Source: Lentimicrobiaceae bacterium (GTDB taxonomy: Bacteria > Bacteroidota > Bacteroidia > Bacteroidales > F082). From it: a DNA stretch of 36,616 nt. Location of the stretch: positions 1 to 36,616 of the forward strand of contig SUWS01000025.1 of the NCBI GenBank assembly GCA_015061365.1. The letters are read 5' to 3'. Positions 15,521 through 24,431 of this stretch are shown one piece after another; the stretch's first letter is position 1; every line of letters starts with the position of its first letter. The position numbers and the translations under genes are program-made. Under the pieces are notes generated by a model that did not search any database, had not been told where the DNA came from, and saw nothing but the letters and a program-made list of their open reading frames with translations.

Positions 15521-18384
15521 AGAAAATAGTATTCAGTTTGTTATTATTAATTTCTATTAATATTTATGCCCAGAACGATGAAGATAGATGGGTAGATTCT
15601 GTATATAATACCTTGACATTAGAACAGCGTGTGGGACAGTTGTTTAACCTTAGGGCCAATGATCCTAACAAGGAATTCAATGATTATATTGATGACTATA
15701 TTGAGAGATATAATGTTGGTGGGGTCACGTTTTTCAGAACTGACGCCGAAAAATTATTGAAGCAGGCTAATGAATGGCAATCAAAGGCGCAGACCCCGAT
15801 GATGATCGCTATTGATGGTGAGTGGGGAATAGGTATGCGTATAAATGACGGAATATCATATCCTTATCAAATGACACTCGGAGCGATAACGAATGACTCT
15901 CTTATTGCGGAAATGGGACGTCAGATCGCTGAACAATGTGCTCGTCTTGGAATTAATGTGAATTTCGCCCCGACAGTTGATGTGAATAACGAACCAGATA
16001 ATCCTGTGATAGGATTCCGTAGCTTTGGTGAGGATCCCGATAACGTCGCACATAAGGGATTAGCTTATGCACTCGCTCTTCAGACTAATGCGGTTCTTCC
16101 TTCAATGAAACATTTTCCAGGTCATGGTAATACGGTTACAGACTCACATTATGGACTTCCGGTAGTTAAGAATTCTTTAGAAGAAATTAATGAAGTTGAA
16201 TTGGTTCCGTTTAAGTACTTGATTGATAACGGAGTAAAAGGAGCGATGGTGGGTCATCTTTATTTTCCGGCTTTAGAACCCGTCGCTAATCAATCGTCAT
16301 CTCTTTCGAAGATAATGGTGACTGATCTTCTTAAGACAGATTTGAATTATGATGGACTTATCTTCACCGACGGATTGGAAATGAAAGGCGCATATAATGG
16401 AATGGATCCGGATAGTGTTTGTTTACAGGCAATTATGGCTGGAAATGATGTGCTTCTTCTTCCTCTTGATTTCGAACCTTCAATGCAAATTATCGTTGAT
16501 GCGGCAAATAATAATGAAGCAGTTAATGATAGGGTAGAAGAGAGTTGTAAAAAAATATTAAGATATAAATACAGATTAGGTCTTAATAATTATAAAGAAC
16601 AAAGAACAGAGAATCTACAAAACGACTTGCATAAAAACAGATATTATGCTTTGAAACAACGTCTTTATAATGAGTCTGTTACTATGCTCGTCAATAAAAA
16701 GGGAATCCTACCATTAAATCCTGATTCTGACAAAAATATTGCTGTGGTAACATTCGGAAAAGATAAATCTATCTCGAAGAAATTATCAAAGAAAGGTATA
16801 GATAATAATGCTTTCTTAATTAATGTTAATGCCTCTGACGAAGAGATTAAACGTACTGCAAAACAAATGAGGTCATACGATTATGTGATCTTGAATATTA
16901 GAAATACGTCAAATTATCCTTCAAGAAATTATGGGATTACTGCATCTATGGTTGATTTTGTTAAGAAAGTTCCTAATTCTACAAAATTGATAATTAACAT
17001 ATTTGGTAACCCTTATGCTGTGGATAAGTTCTCTTTCGGAAGAAATACTGCTGCTTTGTTGGTCGGCTATGAAGATAATGAAATGGTTGAAAATGCAATA
17101 ATTGATGTCATTGTTGGTAATAGGTCGCCGAAAGGAAAACTTCCTGTTTCCTTAAATAAATTTAAGTGTGGATACGGACTGGAATTTAACGGTTTTCTTA
17201 CCCCGGAAACCTTACCTGTTTCGTTGATCGATAATAAATATGTTCATCAGATTGATTCATTGATTCTTGATGCTATTGAGCAAAAGGTCTTCCCAGGTTG
17301 TCAGGTTTTAGCACTTAAAGAAGGTAAGATTATATATGACAAAAATTACGGAAAATATACATACGAAGGTGAGAGTCCCGTTCATTATGATGCTGTTTAC
17401 GATATTGCTTCTCTAACTAAAGTTTTCGCATCGACGTTTGCTATGATGAAGCTTTATGATGACGGAAAGATAGATCTTAACTCAACTCTTGGAGATTATT
17501 TTCCTTTTATGAATCAATCAGATAAAGGTGATATTAAACTTATTGAATTGTTAACTCACCAGTCAGGGTTCACGCCTTGGATTCCAATATATAAGTATGT
17601 CGAATCAAGTTACTTGAGAGAATGCATTGATGAAGAACACACAGTTAGAGTGGCGAGAAATCTATATCTGTCGGACGATTTTAAGTATCAGATTTTTGAT
17701 ACCATTATGAATTCTGAACTAAAAGAAAAGAAATATAAATATAGCGATATTGGTTTTTATTTTATTCCGTCGATAGTTGAATCCATTACAAATCAGTCGT
17801 TTGAAACTTTTCTTGAGGAAAATTTCTATGATCCGTTAAACTTGAATCATATTTGCTTTACTCCGTTGAATGATATTGATATTACCAACATTGTTCCAAC
17901 AGAAAATGATAATTATTTTCGTAACCAGTTGATTCATGGTGATGTACACGATCAGACCGCTGCTTTGTTCGGAGGAGTCTCTGGTCATGCGGGGCTTTTT
18001 TCCAATGCGAGAGACTTGGCTGTTATGATGCAGCTTTTACTTAATGGTGGTTATGCCAATGGAACTCAATTCATTTCGGAAGAAACGATAAATTATTTCA
18101 CGTCTGCTCCGTTCGCTGATAATGAAAATAGAAGAGGTATCGGTTTCGATAAACCTGATTTGGATCCTGATGCGAAATATTATACTCCGTCAAAACAATC
18201 ATCGATGTCGAGTTTTGGTCATGCAGGATTTACTGGTACATTCGCATGGGCGGATCCTGAAAATCAACTTGTTGTGATATTCTTGTCGAATCGTGTATAT
18301 CCAACTTCTGATAATGATAAAATATCCAAACTGAATATTAGAACCAAAATTCACGATTTATTCTACAAAGCAGTAGCTGATTGA
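15517..18384 (+). CDS. GH3 beta-N-acetylhexosaminidase fused to a serine beta-lactamase-like domain
   Basis: A 955-residue exported protein (signal peptide about 1-18). Residues about 30-360 are a GH3 N-acetylglucosaminidase (NagZ-like) domain with KHFPGHGNTVTDSH, where the Asp-His pair near 209-211 is the acid/base signature of this subgroup, and TDGLEMKGA holding the nucleophile. Residues about 390-570 are the GH3 C-terminal domain. From about 580 a class C-type serine hydrolase domain follows, with S-x-x-K (SLTK near 633), YSD near 741 and GHAG in place of KTG. The natural role is likely peptidoglycan turnover, trimming GlcNAc from muropeptides plus peptide or ester cleavage. Beta-lactam hydrolysis is not implied. 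Confidence 0.9.
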   Translation: MKKIVFSLLLLISINIYAQNDEDRWVDSVYNTLTLEQRVGQLFNLRANDPNKEFNDYIDDYIERYNVGGVTFFRTDAEKLLKQANEWQSKAQTPMMIAIDGEWGIGMRINDGISYPYQMTLGAITNDSLIAEMGRQIAEQCARLGINVNFAPTVDVNNEPDNPVIGFRSFGEDPDNVAHKGLAYALALQTNAVLPSMKHFPGHGNTVTDSHYGLPVVKNSLEEINEVELVPFKYLIDNGVKGAMVGHLYFPALEPVANQSSSLSKIMVTDLLKTDLNYDGLIFTDGLEMKGAYNGMDPDSVCLQAIMAGNDVLLLPLDFEPSMQIIVDAANNNEAVNDRVEESCKKILRYKYRLGLNNYKEQRTENLQNDLHKNRYYALKQRLYNESVTMLVNKKGILPLNPDSDKNIAVVTFGKDKSISKKLSKKGIDNNAFLINVNASDEEIKRTAKQMRSYDYVILNIRNTSNYPSRNYGITASMVDFVKKVPNSTKLIINIFGNPYAVDKFSFGRNTAALLVGYEDNEMVENAIIDVIVGNRSPKGKLPVSLNKFKCGYGLEFNGFLTPETLPVSLIDNKYVHQIDSLILDAIEQKVFPGCQVLALKEGKIIYDKNYGKYTYEGESPVHYDAVYDIASLTKVFASTFAMMKLYDDGKIDLNSTLGDYFPFMNQSDKGDIKLIELLTHQSGFTPWIPIYKYVESSYLRECIDEEHTVRVARNLYLSDDFKYQIFDTIMNSELKEKKYKYSDIGFYFIPSIVESITNQSFETFLEENFYDPLNLNHICFTPLNDIDITNIVPTENDNYFRNQLIHGDVHDQTAALFGGVSGHAGLFSNARDLAVMMQLLLNGGYANGTQFISEETINYFTSAPFADNENRRGIGFDKPDLDPDAKYYTPSKQSSMSSFGHAGFTGTFAWADPENQLVVIFLSNRVYPTSDNDKISKLNIRTKIHDLFYKAVAD

Positions 18385-18411
18385 AATGGTTTTCAGACTT
18401 TATCCGCTTAA

Positions 18412-18606
18412 GGGGGCTTCTATAAATTGCTTTGCGAGTGATTTATGAGTTTTTCTTTGAGAAGATTTTTGTTTTTCTCGAAAGAGCATAGCGAGCTATG
18501 TGATTGAAAGAAAGACAAAAAGATTCCAAGAAAAAACATAAAGCACGCAAAAGTTTTAATTTTCATAGTTAATGTTTATTTAAACGGGGAATTTATAGAA
18601 GTCTCC
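18412..18606. mobile_element. 195-bp MITE, copy 1
   Basis: A non-coding element with terminal inverted repeats, GGGGGCTTCTATAAATT at the left and AATTTATAGAAGTCTCC at the right. It is flanked by TTAA on both sides (18408-18411 and 18607-18610). It matches the element at 25062-25256 over its full length, in inverted orientation, at roughly 85-90% by eye. A small palindrome, CATAGCGAGCTATG, sits near the middle. The right target duplication contains the stop codon of the YqgE gene. It fills the gap between the GH3 gene and YqgE. Confidence 0.85.
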
Positions 18607-19194
18607 TTAATTATCAGACGGATTTACAGGGAATTTGCTCCATAATGAATATCTTTTTCCCATTTCTTTTGTGAAGTCGCTCCACATTTTACCTGGTATG
18701 GTTTGAAGTATTTGTTTAGTGGAAAAATGACCTGCTATCCAAGTGTTGGCTTTCAATTCGTTACGAAGTTGTCCTCCGTCCCAACCTGCATAACCGACAA
18801 AGAACCTTACTTCGTGTGGTTTTATCAAGTCATTTTTAATCATGGCTTTAAGCGCGTTTACATTCCCGCTCCAATATAATCCACTGATTATTTTAGTGGA
18901 ATCTGGAATCATTTCTCCGATGGTATGTATGAAAAATAATCTGTCGGTTTCAACCGGACCTCCAAGATAAACATCAGCGTCGAACTTTGGAAATCCTTGA
19001 ACTATCTCGTTGAATGGTATTGATAATCTTTTGTTTATGATAACGCCAAGACTGCCTTCATCGTTATGATCGATTATAAGTATTGCAGAACGCCTGAAAT
19101 AATAGTCGTTCATAAATGGTTCCGATAATAATATATCTCCAATTCTTGGATTTAATGTATTGCTTTGTATCTTAAATAGTTCGTCGTTGTTCAT
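18607..19194 (-). CDS. YqgE/AlgH family protein
   Basis: A 195-residue soluble protein of the UPF0301 family, of typical length, with GDILLSEPFMNDYYFRRSAI, GSLGVIINKRL, YLGGPVETDRLFFIH and FVGYAGWDGGQLRNEL. The family is widespread and its biochemical function is unsettled. It is divergent from murL with 99 bp between the starts. Its stop codon (TAA, complement of 18607-18609) lies within the 4-bp target duplication of the MITE, so the insertion just spared the protein. Confidence 0.9.
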   Translation of the reverse strand: MNNDELFKIQSNTLNPRIGDILLSEPFMNDYYFRRSAILIIDHNDEGSLGVIINKRLSIPFNEIVQGFPKFDADVYLGGPVETDRLFFIHTIGEMIPDSTKIISGLYWSGNVNALKAMIKNDLIKPHEVRFFVGYAGWDGGQLRNELKANTWIAGHFSTKQILQTIPGKMWSDFTKEMGKRYSLWSKFPVNPSDN

Positions 19195-19213
19195 ACCATA
19201 ATTATTAATTTTT

Positions 19214-19234
19214 ATTATGCATTATGAATTATGC
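19214..19234. repeat. Short heptamer array upstream of murL
   Basis: Three 7-bp units, ATTATGC, ATTATGA and ATTATGC, in the intergenic space between YqgE and the murL promoter. Confidence 0.45.
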
Positions 19235-19243
19235 ACAATCAAT

Positions 19244-19274
19244 TTTGATTATAAAACCATTTTTGTTACCTTTG
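19244..19274 (+). promoter_or_regulatory. Promoter of the murL-murD-aroB-aroA operon
   Basis: TTTG (19244-19247), 19 nt, then TACCTTTG (19267-19274). Both boxes and the spacing match the consensus of the Bacteroidota primary sigma factor. The predicted start would lie a few bases downstream, and the ATG of murL is at 19294. Confidence 0.8.
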
Positions 19275-19293
19275 TACGTCAATTTTTAACGTC

Positions 19294-20637
19294 ATGGCAA
19301 CTTATTACGACCAAAATAAATATAATTCTCTGCGAGAAGAATACGATTTTTTCCGTTTCCAAAGATACGATTATACTTTGGAAAAAGACTCACTTTACGT
19401 AAAATTTTATTTTTCTTTAAATGACGAATATTTCTTCACGCCAAGTTTCGAAATTGCTAAGAGAAAATTTTATGATTTTAACAATCTTGGCAACAATCAG
19501 ATAGATACGATATTGTTTAATATTGGTATGATTGAATTGATCAGTTATTGGAAGTTGGCTTGTCCGAGGAAAGTTTATATTAAGCCTTTCAGATTAAGTG
19601 AAGAACAGATTAAATGGTGGAAAAAATTATATTTCAACGGTCTTGGCGAGTTTTTCTATCTTAATGGAATTAAAGAAAATGTTGATGATTTTATGGAAAT
19701 TATTTGTGAAAGCGATATTTCCTTAAATAAAATTAATATTCCTTTAAGTGACGCTACCTTGGTTCCGGTTGGAGGCGGAAAGGATTCTGTCGTAACACTT
19801 GAGTTGTTGAAGAACAAACTGCCGGTAATTCCGTTGATTATCAATCCGCGTGGTGCTACCAACGAATGCGTGAAGGTAGCCGGATTCTCTGAAGAGCAGG
19901 TTGCGGTTATAAAACGTACTCTCGATTCAACAATGTTGAGAATGAATAATGAAGGTTTTTTAAACGGACATACTCCTTTCTCTGCGATGTTGGCGTTTTA
20001 CACCTTATTAATTGGCTTTGCAACAAATTCGAAATATATTGCGCTGTCAAATGAATCAAGTGCAAATGAACCAACAGTCCCCGATTCGGAAATTAATCAC
20101 CAATATAGTAAGTCTATCGCTTTTGAAAACGATTTCAGAGATTATGTAAATAAATATATATCTTCTGATATTGAATACTTTAGCTTCTTACGTCCGTTGA
20201 ATGAGATTCAGATTGCAAGTCTTTTTAGCAGAAATAAGGATTATTATAAGGTGTTTAAAAGTTGTAACGCTGGCAGTAAAACCGATTCGTGGTGCGGCAA
20301 GTGCCCTAAATGTCTGTTTACCTATCTGATAATGTCACCATTTATTTCGCAAGAAGATCTTATAAATATTTTTGGTAAAGACTTGTTGAATGATAATGAC
20401 TTACAACCAATATTGAAGCAACTTAAAGGTGAAGCCGATGTTAAACCTTTTGAATGTGTCGGTACGATAGAAGAGGTAAATGCGTGTTTGAATTTTAGTC
20501 AACAGACAACGGACAACAGACAACAGACTTCAACCACATTGACAATTGATGATTTGTTGAATCAATATGATGAGATGAATAATCTGCCAGAACATTTCGC
20601 AGCTATATTGAAGGATAATTTGTTTAAAAATAATTAA
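19294..20637 (+). CDS. murL: UDP-MurNAc-L-Ala-L-Glu epimerase (MurL)
   Basis: A 447-residue protein of MurL type. The N terminus (YFFTPSFEIAKR) and an ATP-pyrophosphatase-like loop VPVGGGKDSVVTLELLKNK (GGGKDS at about 160-165) match the family, as do NPRGATNEC and the Cys-rich CNAGSKTDSWCGKCPKCLFT near 325-342. In Xanthomonas oryzae, MurD2 adds L-Glu to UDP-MurNAc-L-Ala and MurL then epimerises that residue to D-Glu using ATP. The next gene, 2 bp away, is a MurD homologue, which fits this pair. An in-frame heptamer array (20500-20527) adds about ten Gln/Asn/Thr-rich residues near the C terminus. Confidence 0.88.
   Translation: MATYYDQNKYNSLREEYDFFRFQRYDYTLEKDSLYVKFYFSLNDEYFFTPSFEIAKRKFYDFNNLGNNQIDTILFNIGMIELISYWKLACPRKVYIKPFRLSEEQIKWWKKLYFNGLGEFFYLNGIKENVDDFMEIICESDISLNKINIPLSDATLVPVGGGKDSVVTLELLKNKLPVIPLIINPRGATNECVKVAGFSEEQVAVIKRTLDSTMLRMNNEGFLNGHTPFSAMLAFYTLLIGFATNSKYIALSNESSANEPTVPDSEINHQYSKSIAFENDFRDYVNKYISSDIEYFSFLRPLNEIQIASLFSRNKDYYKVFKSCNAGSKTDSWCGKCPKCLFTYLIMSPFISQEDLINIFGKDLLNDNDLQPILKQLKGEADVKPFECVGTIEEVNACLNFSQQTTDNRQQTSTTLTIDDLLNQYDEMNNLPEHFAAILKDNLFKNN
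20500..20527. repeat. Heptamer array within murL
   Basis: Four units of CAACRGA (CAACAGA, CAACGGA, CAACAGA, CAACAGA) read in frame as a Gln/Thr/Asn-rich stretch, QQTTDNRQQT, near the protein's C terminus. Confidence 0.6.
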
Positions 20638-20639
20638 GG

Positions 20640-21923
20640 ATGTTAGATTCGATTTTTAAGCGACTCAGAGGTAAGAGAATACTCATCGCGGGATTCGGAC
20701 GTGAAGGACAATCTACTTTACGTTTTTTACAGAAATTTTTGCCTAACGCTGAAATAGGCATAGCGGATAAAAATGAATCTGCCTTCAAATGTGTTGATAA
20801 ACAAAGTTATACAATTTATTACGGTGATGATTATCTGAAAGATGCATCAGATTATGACATAGTGATAAAGACTCCAGGTATCTCCGTCAAAGATATTGAT
20901 ATTGACAAAGATCTGATTAGCTCTCAAACAGATCTGTTCATAGAAGCGTTTCACAGTCAGGTTATAGGAGTTACAGGTACAAAAGGTAAAAGTACGACCT
21001 CGTCTCTTATTTATCATCTTTTGAGAGAGTCGGGTAAAGATGTGATACTTGCAGGTAATATCGGAATACCCGTTTTTGATTGTGTTCAGAATATAAACCG
21101 CAGAACAATAATTGTTTATGAACTTTCTGCACATCAATTACAATTTATAAATAAGTCGCCCCATGTCGGAATACTGTTGAATGTATTTGAGGAACATCTC
21201 GACCATTTCGGAACTTTCGAGAAATATAAGGAAGCTAAAATCAATGTTTTGAGATATATGGGTGACAATGATGTGGCGATAGTAAATAACCGACTTTGCT
21301 TCGAATCCTTAATTTTAGATAAGAAATACGTCGATTTTGAGAATTACAATTTCGAAGATTATAATATCAAATGGGATAGCATACCTATTTTGGGTGAACA
21401 TAATAAATTGAATGTCAAGGCAGCATTGTGTGCATGTTATGCTTTCGGACTGACGATTGATGAGCTGATTCCACATCTCTATACTTTTAAGCCGTTGGAA
21501 CACAGACAAGAATATGTCGGTACTTTTAATGGAGTAAAGTTTTATAATGACAGCATTTCTACCATACCGCAGGCGACAATAGCAGCCTTAAATACTATTA
21601 AGAATGTTAATTTTCTTTTACTCGGCGGTTTTGACAGAGGAATAGACTATGAACCTTTGGCGGAATTCTTAAAATATAATGTGTTGTCTTATATATTAAT
21701 TACAGGCGACGCTGGACGGTCAATAAAGAAACAATTGCAAAATGTTGGTTACGAAGGCGAGGTGCTCGAATATGAAGATATGCAGTCAGCCTTTATTTTA
21801 ATTAATAAATATTCAAAAGAGGGCGATGTATGTCTTCTGTCGCCAGCTGCTGCAAGTTATGACCGTTACAAGAATTTTGAAGAAAGAGGTAAGGTTTTTA
21901 AAGAATTTGCAAATAATTTTTAA
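20640..21923 (+). CDS. murD: MurD-type ligase, probably MurD2 (adds L-Glu)
   Basis: A 427-residue Mur ligase with the ATP loop GVTGTKGKSTTSSLI (GTKGKSTT at about 112-119), NIGIP, YELSAHQL, and the C-terminal LLGGFDRGIDY and LSPAAASYD that mark MurD rather than MurC, E or F. MurD normally joins D-Glu to UDP-MurNAc-L-Ala in the cytoplasm. Because it follows murL directly, it is more likely the L-Glu-specific MurD2 type; sequence alone does not prove this. It is 3 bp before aroB, so all four genes form one operon. Confidence 0.85.
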   Translation: MLDSIFKRLRGKRILIAGFGREGQSTLRFLQKFLPNAEIGIADKNESAFKCVDKQSYTIYYGDDYLKDASDYDIVIKTPGISVKDIDIDKDLISSQTDLFIEAFHSQVIGVTGTKGKSTTSSLIYHLLRESGKDVILAGNIGIPVFDCVQNINRRTIIVYELSAHQLQFINKSPHVGILLNVFEEHLDHFGTFEKYKEAKINVLRYMGDNDVAIVNNRLCFESLILDKKYVDFENYNFEDYNIKWDSIPILGEHNKLNVKAALCACYAFGLTIDELIPHLYTFKPLEHRQEYVGTFNGVKFYNDSISTIPQATIAALNTIKNVNFLLLGGFDRGIDYEPLAEFLKYNVLSYILITGDAGRSIKKQLQNVGYEGEVLEYEDMQSAFILINKYSKEGDVCLLSPAAASYDRYKNFEERGKVFKEFANNF

Positions 21924-21926
21924 GTA

Positions 21927-22940
21927 ATGAATATTTTTTTTGGAGAAGAAGCATCTGCGCAATTATCGATATTAACAAATAGTTACGATAAGTTTTTTTT
22001 GTTGACAGATGAGAATGTTTACGAAATATATTCTTCGATGATAGCGTCGTTGTTACCGGAAAAGGAAATTAATAAAATAATACTTCCTTCGGGTGAACAA
22101 TCAAAAAATATTGAGAATGTTATTCTTATATGGGATAAACTTATTGAATCTAAAGCGGGACGAGATTCTCTTCTTATAAATTTTGGAGGCGGAACTATTT
22201 CGGATATAGGAGGCTTCGCTGCTTCGTGTTATAAACGCGGTATAGATTTCGTCAACATACCTACCACTTTACTTGCGATGGTTGACGCTTCCATAGGTGG
22301 AAAAAACGCAATTAATTTTAAGAATTATAAGAATCAGATTGGTCTCTTCTCTGAACCTAAATCTATTATAATTAATCCGGAATTCTTAAAAACTCTTAAC
22401 AAAAGAGATATTTACTCCGGTATGGCGGAGATAATGAAATATGCTTTTATTGCTGATGAATCTTTGATGGATTTGGATATTGACAACTATTTAGATTTTA
22501 TAAAAGAAGCGGCAACAATAAAAGACGAAATCGTCAATATGGATATGAAGGAAACAGGACTTAGAAAAATCCTGAATTTCGGACATACCATCGGGCATGC
22601 CTTAGAATCATATTATATGGAGAGAGATAATTGTCTCACTCATGGAGAGGCTGTCGCACTCGGAATTTATGCGTCTCTATATCTTTCGAAAAAATATTGC
22701 GGCTTGGATGATAATTGGATTATGTTCTATGATCTCTGGTTTAGAGGTGTTTATGATTATATAATCCTCAGTGACTTAGATGTAGAAAAAGTGTTTTCTT
22801 ATCTTTCTTATGATAAAAAAAATAAAGGCGGCAAACCTAAATTTGTACTGATATCAGCTCCGGAAAAACCTCAGATTGATGTTGAAGTAAGGGATGAAGA
22901 TATTAAAGATGCTATTTTATTATTAAGTGGACTTCTATAA
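21927..22940 (+). CDS. aroB: 3-dehydroquinate synthase
   Basis: A 337-residue enzyme that converts 3-deoxy-arabino-heptulosonate 7-phosphate to 3-dehydroquinate, the second step of the shikimate pathway. The NAD-binding and active-site blocks are present: LPSGEQSKN, NFGGGTISDIGGFAAS, IPTTLLAMVDASIGGK, GMAEIMKYAF, NFGHTIGHALE and LTHGEAVALG. The last two carry Zn-ligand histidines. It is slightly shorter than many AroB proteins but complete. Spaced 3 bp from each neighbour, it shares its operon with aroA (EPSP synthase). Confidence 0.95.
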   Translation: MNIFFGEEASAQLSILTNSYDKFFLLTDENVYEIYSSMIASLLPEKEINKIILPSGEQSKNIENVILIWDKLIESKAGRDSLLINFGGGTISDIGGFAASCYKRGIDFVNIPTTLLAMVDASIGGKNAINFKNYKNQIGLFSEPKSIIINPEFLKTLNKRDIYSGMAEIMKYAFIADESLMDLDIDNYLDFIKEAATIKDEIVNMDMKETGLRKILNFGHTIGHALESYYMERDNCLTHGEAVALGIYASLYLSKKYCGLDDNWIMFYDLWFRGVYDYIILSDLDVEKVFSYLSYDKKNKGGKPKFVLISAPEKPQIDVEVRDEDIKDAILLLSGLL

Positions 22941-22943
22941 ATA

Positions 22944-24416
22944 ATGTTAATTTATATTAAGAATAGAGATATTGATACTGAGATAGATTTGCCGTTAAGC
23001 AAGAGCGAAAGCAATCGTGCTTTGATGATTATGCATTATGCGAAATCTCAATCTGCAATTGACAATGAAAAATTAGAAGTTGCTCTGTTTTCTCATATTT
23101 CAAATCTTAGCAAATCAGACGATACTATACTTTTAAAACAACTCTTAAATAAAATTAATGAACAAAGTATGTCGTCTGAAATGATAGAGTTGGACTGTGC
23201 TAATGCAGGAACAGTGTTCCGTTTCTTGATGACGGCGGTTGCTAATTTACAATTGACAATTGACAATGAACAATTAACAATTGAAGATAATTATAATAAA
23301 TTTTCTGATTCCCAGATTTTCAGATTCTTATTGACAGGAAGTGAGAGAATGAAGTCGCGACCTGTCGATTCGTTGGTTGACGCATTGAGAAATCTTGGCG
23401 TGACAATAGAATACACGGAAAGAGATGGTTATCCTCCGGTTTTGATAAAAGTCTCGAAGTTCGGAGGTCAACATCCAACTTGCGATTCTCAATTTTCAAC
23501 TTGCAATAACAGGGTGGAAGTAAGTGTGGCGCAAAGCAGTCAGTTCGCGTCATCGTTGTTACTTGCTGCTCCGACATGGAAAGACGGATTGGAGTTGAGT
23601 CTGACGGGAGAACTTTCTTCGTTGCCTTATATCGATATGACTATAGATATGATGAGACGTTGCGGTATTGATGTGAAAAGAAATGATAGGACAATCATAG
23701 TAAAATCAGGAATATATAAGATCGATAATATATCAATAGAACCCGATTGGAGCGCCGCTGCATTCTGGTATGAGATGGCGGCACTTTCCGATTCAGCGAA
23801 TATATTCTTAAAAAATCTTAACATCAATTCATTACAAGCTGATGCTGTCGTGATGAAGATATTTGATGATTTAGGAGTTGAAACGTTTTCTTCGGATGGA
23901 GGCGTGGTTATTAGAAGGTCGCAGGGTCGCAGGGTCGCAAGGTCGCAAGGTCTAAAGTCAATAGTCAATAGCCAACAGCTAATAAATTTTACAGGACAGC
24001 AAATTTTCAATTGTCAGTTTTCAACTTTCAATTTTATGGATTGTCCCGATTTGTTTCCATCTGTAATAGCAGCTTGTGCCGGACTCAAGGTTAATGCTAC
24101 ATTTACAGGACTTAAGAATCTCTCCATCAAGGAATCGGACAGGAAAATCGCGATGATTAATGAGTTAAAGAAAATTAATATTTCATTTGACGAAATTTCT
24201 GAAGATGTAATAAGGATGAGATGTCCAGAGACCTTGCCGTGTTTTACTGAAGAAAACCCAATAATTTTTAAGAATTACGGAGATCATCGTATTGCAATGG
24301 CGCTTTCTATTCTTTCATTAAAGATCGGAGCGATAGAAATGGAAAATCCTGAAGTCGTCTCGAAATCATATCCGGGATTTTTTAGAGATATGAAAATAAA
24401 AACGGGCAGAACCTAA
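22944..24416 (+). CDS. aroA: EPSP synthase (3-phosphoshikimate 1-carboxyvinyltransferase) with repeat insertions
   Basis: A 490-residue AroA; relatives are about 400-440 residues. Conserved parts include PLSKSESNRALM, DCANAGTVFRFLMTA, LTGSERMKSRPVDSLVDALR, QSSQFASSLLLAAP, EPDWSAAAFWYE, KESDRKIAMINEL and NYGDHRIAMALSI. It makes EPSP from shikimate 3-phosphate and PEP. Three low-complexity stretches interrupt it: about residues 101-117, 166-180 and 324-364. At the DNA level these hold short tandem arrays of 7- and 8-bp units (23246-23287; 23917-23952 and on to about 24037) that stay in frame. The extra residues lie between secondary structure blocks. The final codons overlap a terminator arm that is part of the 482-bp duplication, so its C terminus may have been altered. 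Confidence 0.9.
   Translation: MLIYIKNRDIDTEIDLPLSKSESNRALMIMHYAKSQSAIDNEKLEVALFSHISNLSKSDDTILLKQLLNKINEQSMSSEMIELDCANAGTVFRFLMTAVANLQLTIDNEQLTIEDNYNKFSDSQIFRFLLTGSERMKSRPVDSLVDALRNLGVTIEYTERDGYPPVLIKVSKFGGQHPTCDSQFSTCNNRVEVSVAQSSQFASSLLLAAPTWKDGLELSLTGELSSLPYIDMTIDMMRRCGIDVKRNDRTIIVKSGIYKIDNISIEPDWSAAAFWYEMAALSDSANIFLKNLNINSLQADAVVMKIFDDLGVETFSSDGGVVIRRSQGRRVARSQGLKSIVNSQQLINFTGQQIFNCQFSTFNFMDCPDLFPSVIAACAGLKVNATFTGLKNLSIKESDRKIAMINELKKINISFDEISEDVIRMRCPETLPCFTEENPIIFKNYGDHRIAMALSILSLKIGAIEMENPEVVSKSYPGFFRDMKIKTGRT
23246..23287. repeat. Heptamer array within aroA (first)
   Basis: Six 7-bp units of TTRACAA type (TTTACAA, TTGACAA, TTGACAA, TGAACAA, TTAACAA, TTGAAGA). It resembles the intergenic array at 33422-33498, and reads in frame as LQLTIDNEQLTIE. 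Confidence 0.6.
23917..24037. repeat. Mixed short tandem arrays within aroA (second)
   Basis: Four and a half 8-bp units of GGTCGCAR (23917-23952) are followed by 7-bp units of AGTCAAT type and then by TTTTCAA, TTGTCAG, TTTTCAA, CTTTCAA. Together they add about 40 residues in frame (residues 324-364). Confidence 0.6.
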
Positions 24417-24431
24417 ATCCTACCCGTTTTT
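24398..24431. terminator. Terminator after aroA (first copy)
   Basis: AAAAACGGG (24398-24406) and CCCGTTTTT (24423-24431), with a 16-nt loop, followed by more T. Its left arm overlaps the last aroA codons, and it can act in both directions. The same sequence recurs at 26994-27027, because it is part of the 482-bp duplication. Confidence 0.75.

Noticed and set aside
15517..18384. Antibiotic-resistance beta-lactamase
   Set aside because: The serine hydrolase domain is fused to a GH3 wall enzyme and carries YSD and GHAG motifs typical of peptidase or esterase relatives; resistance is not indicated.
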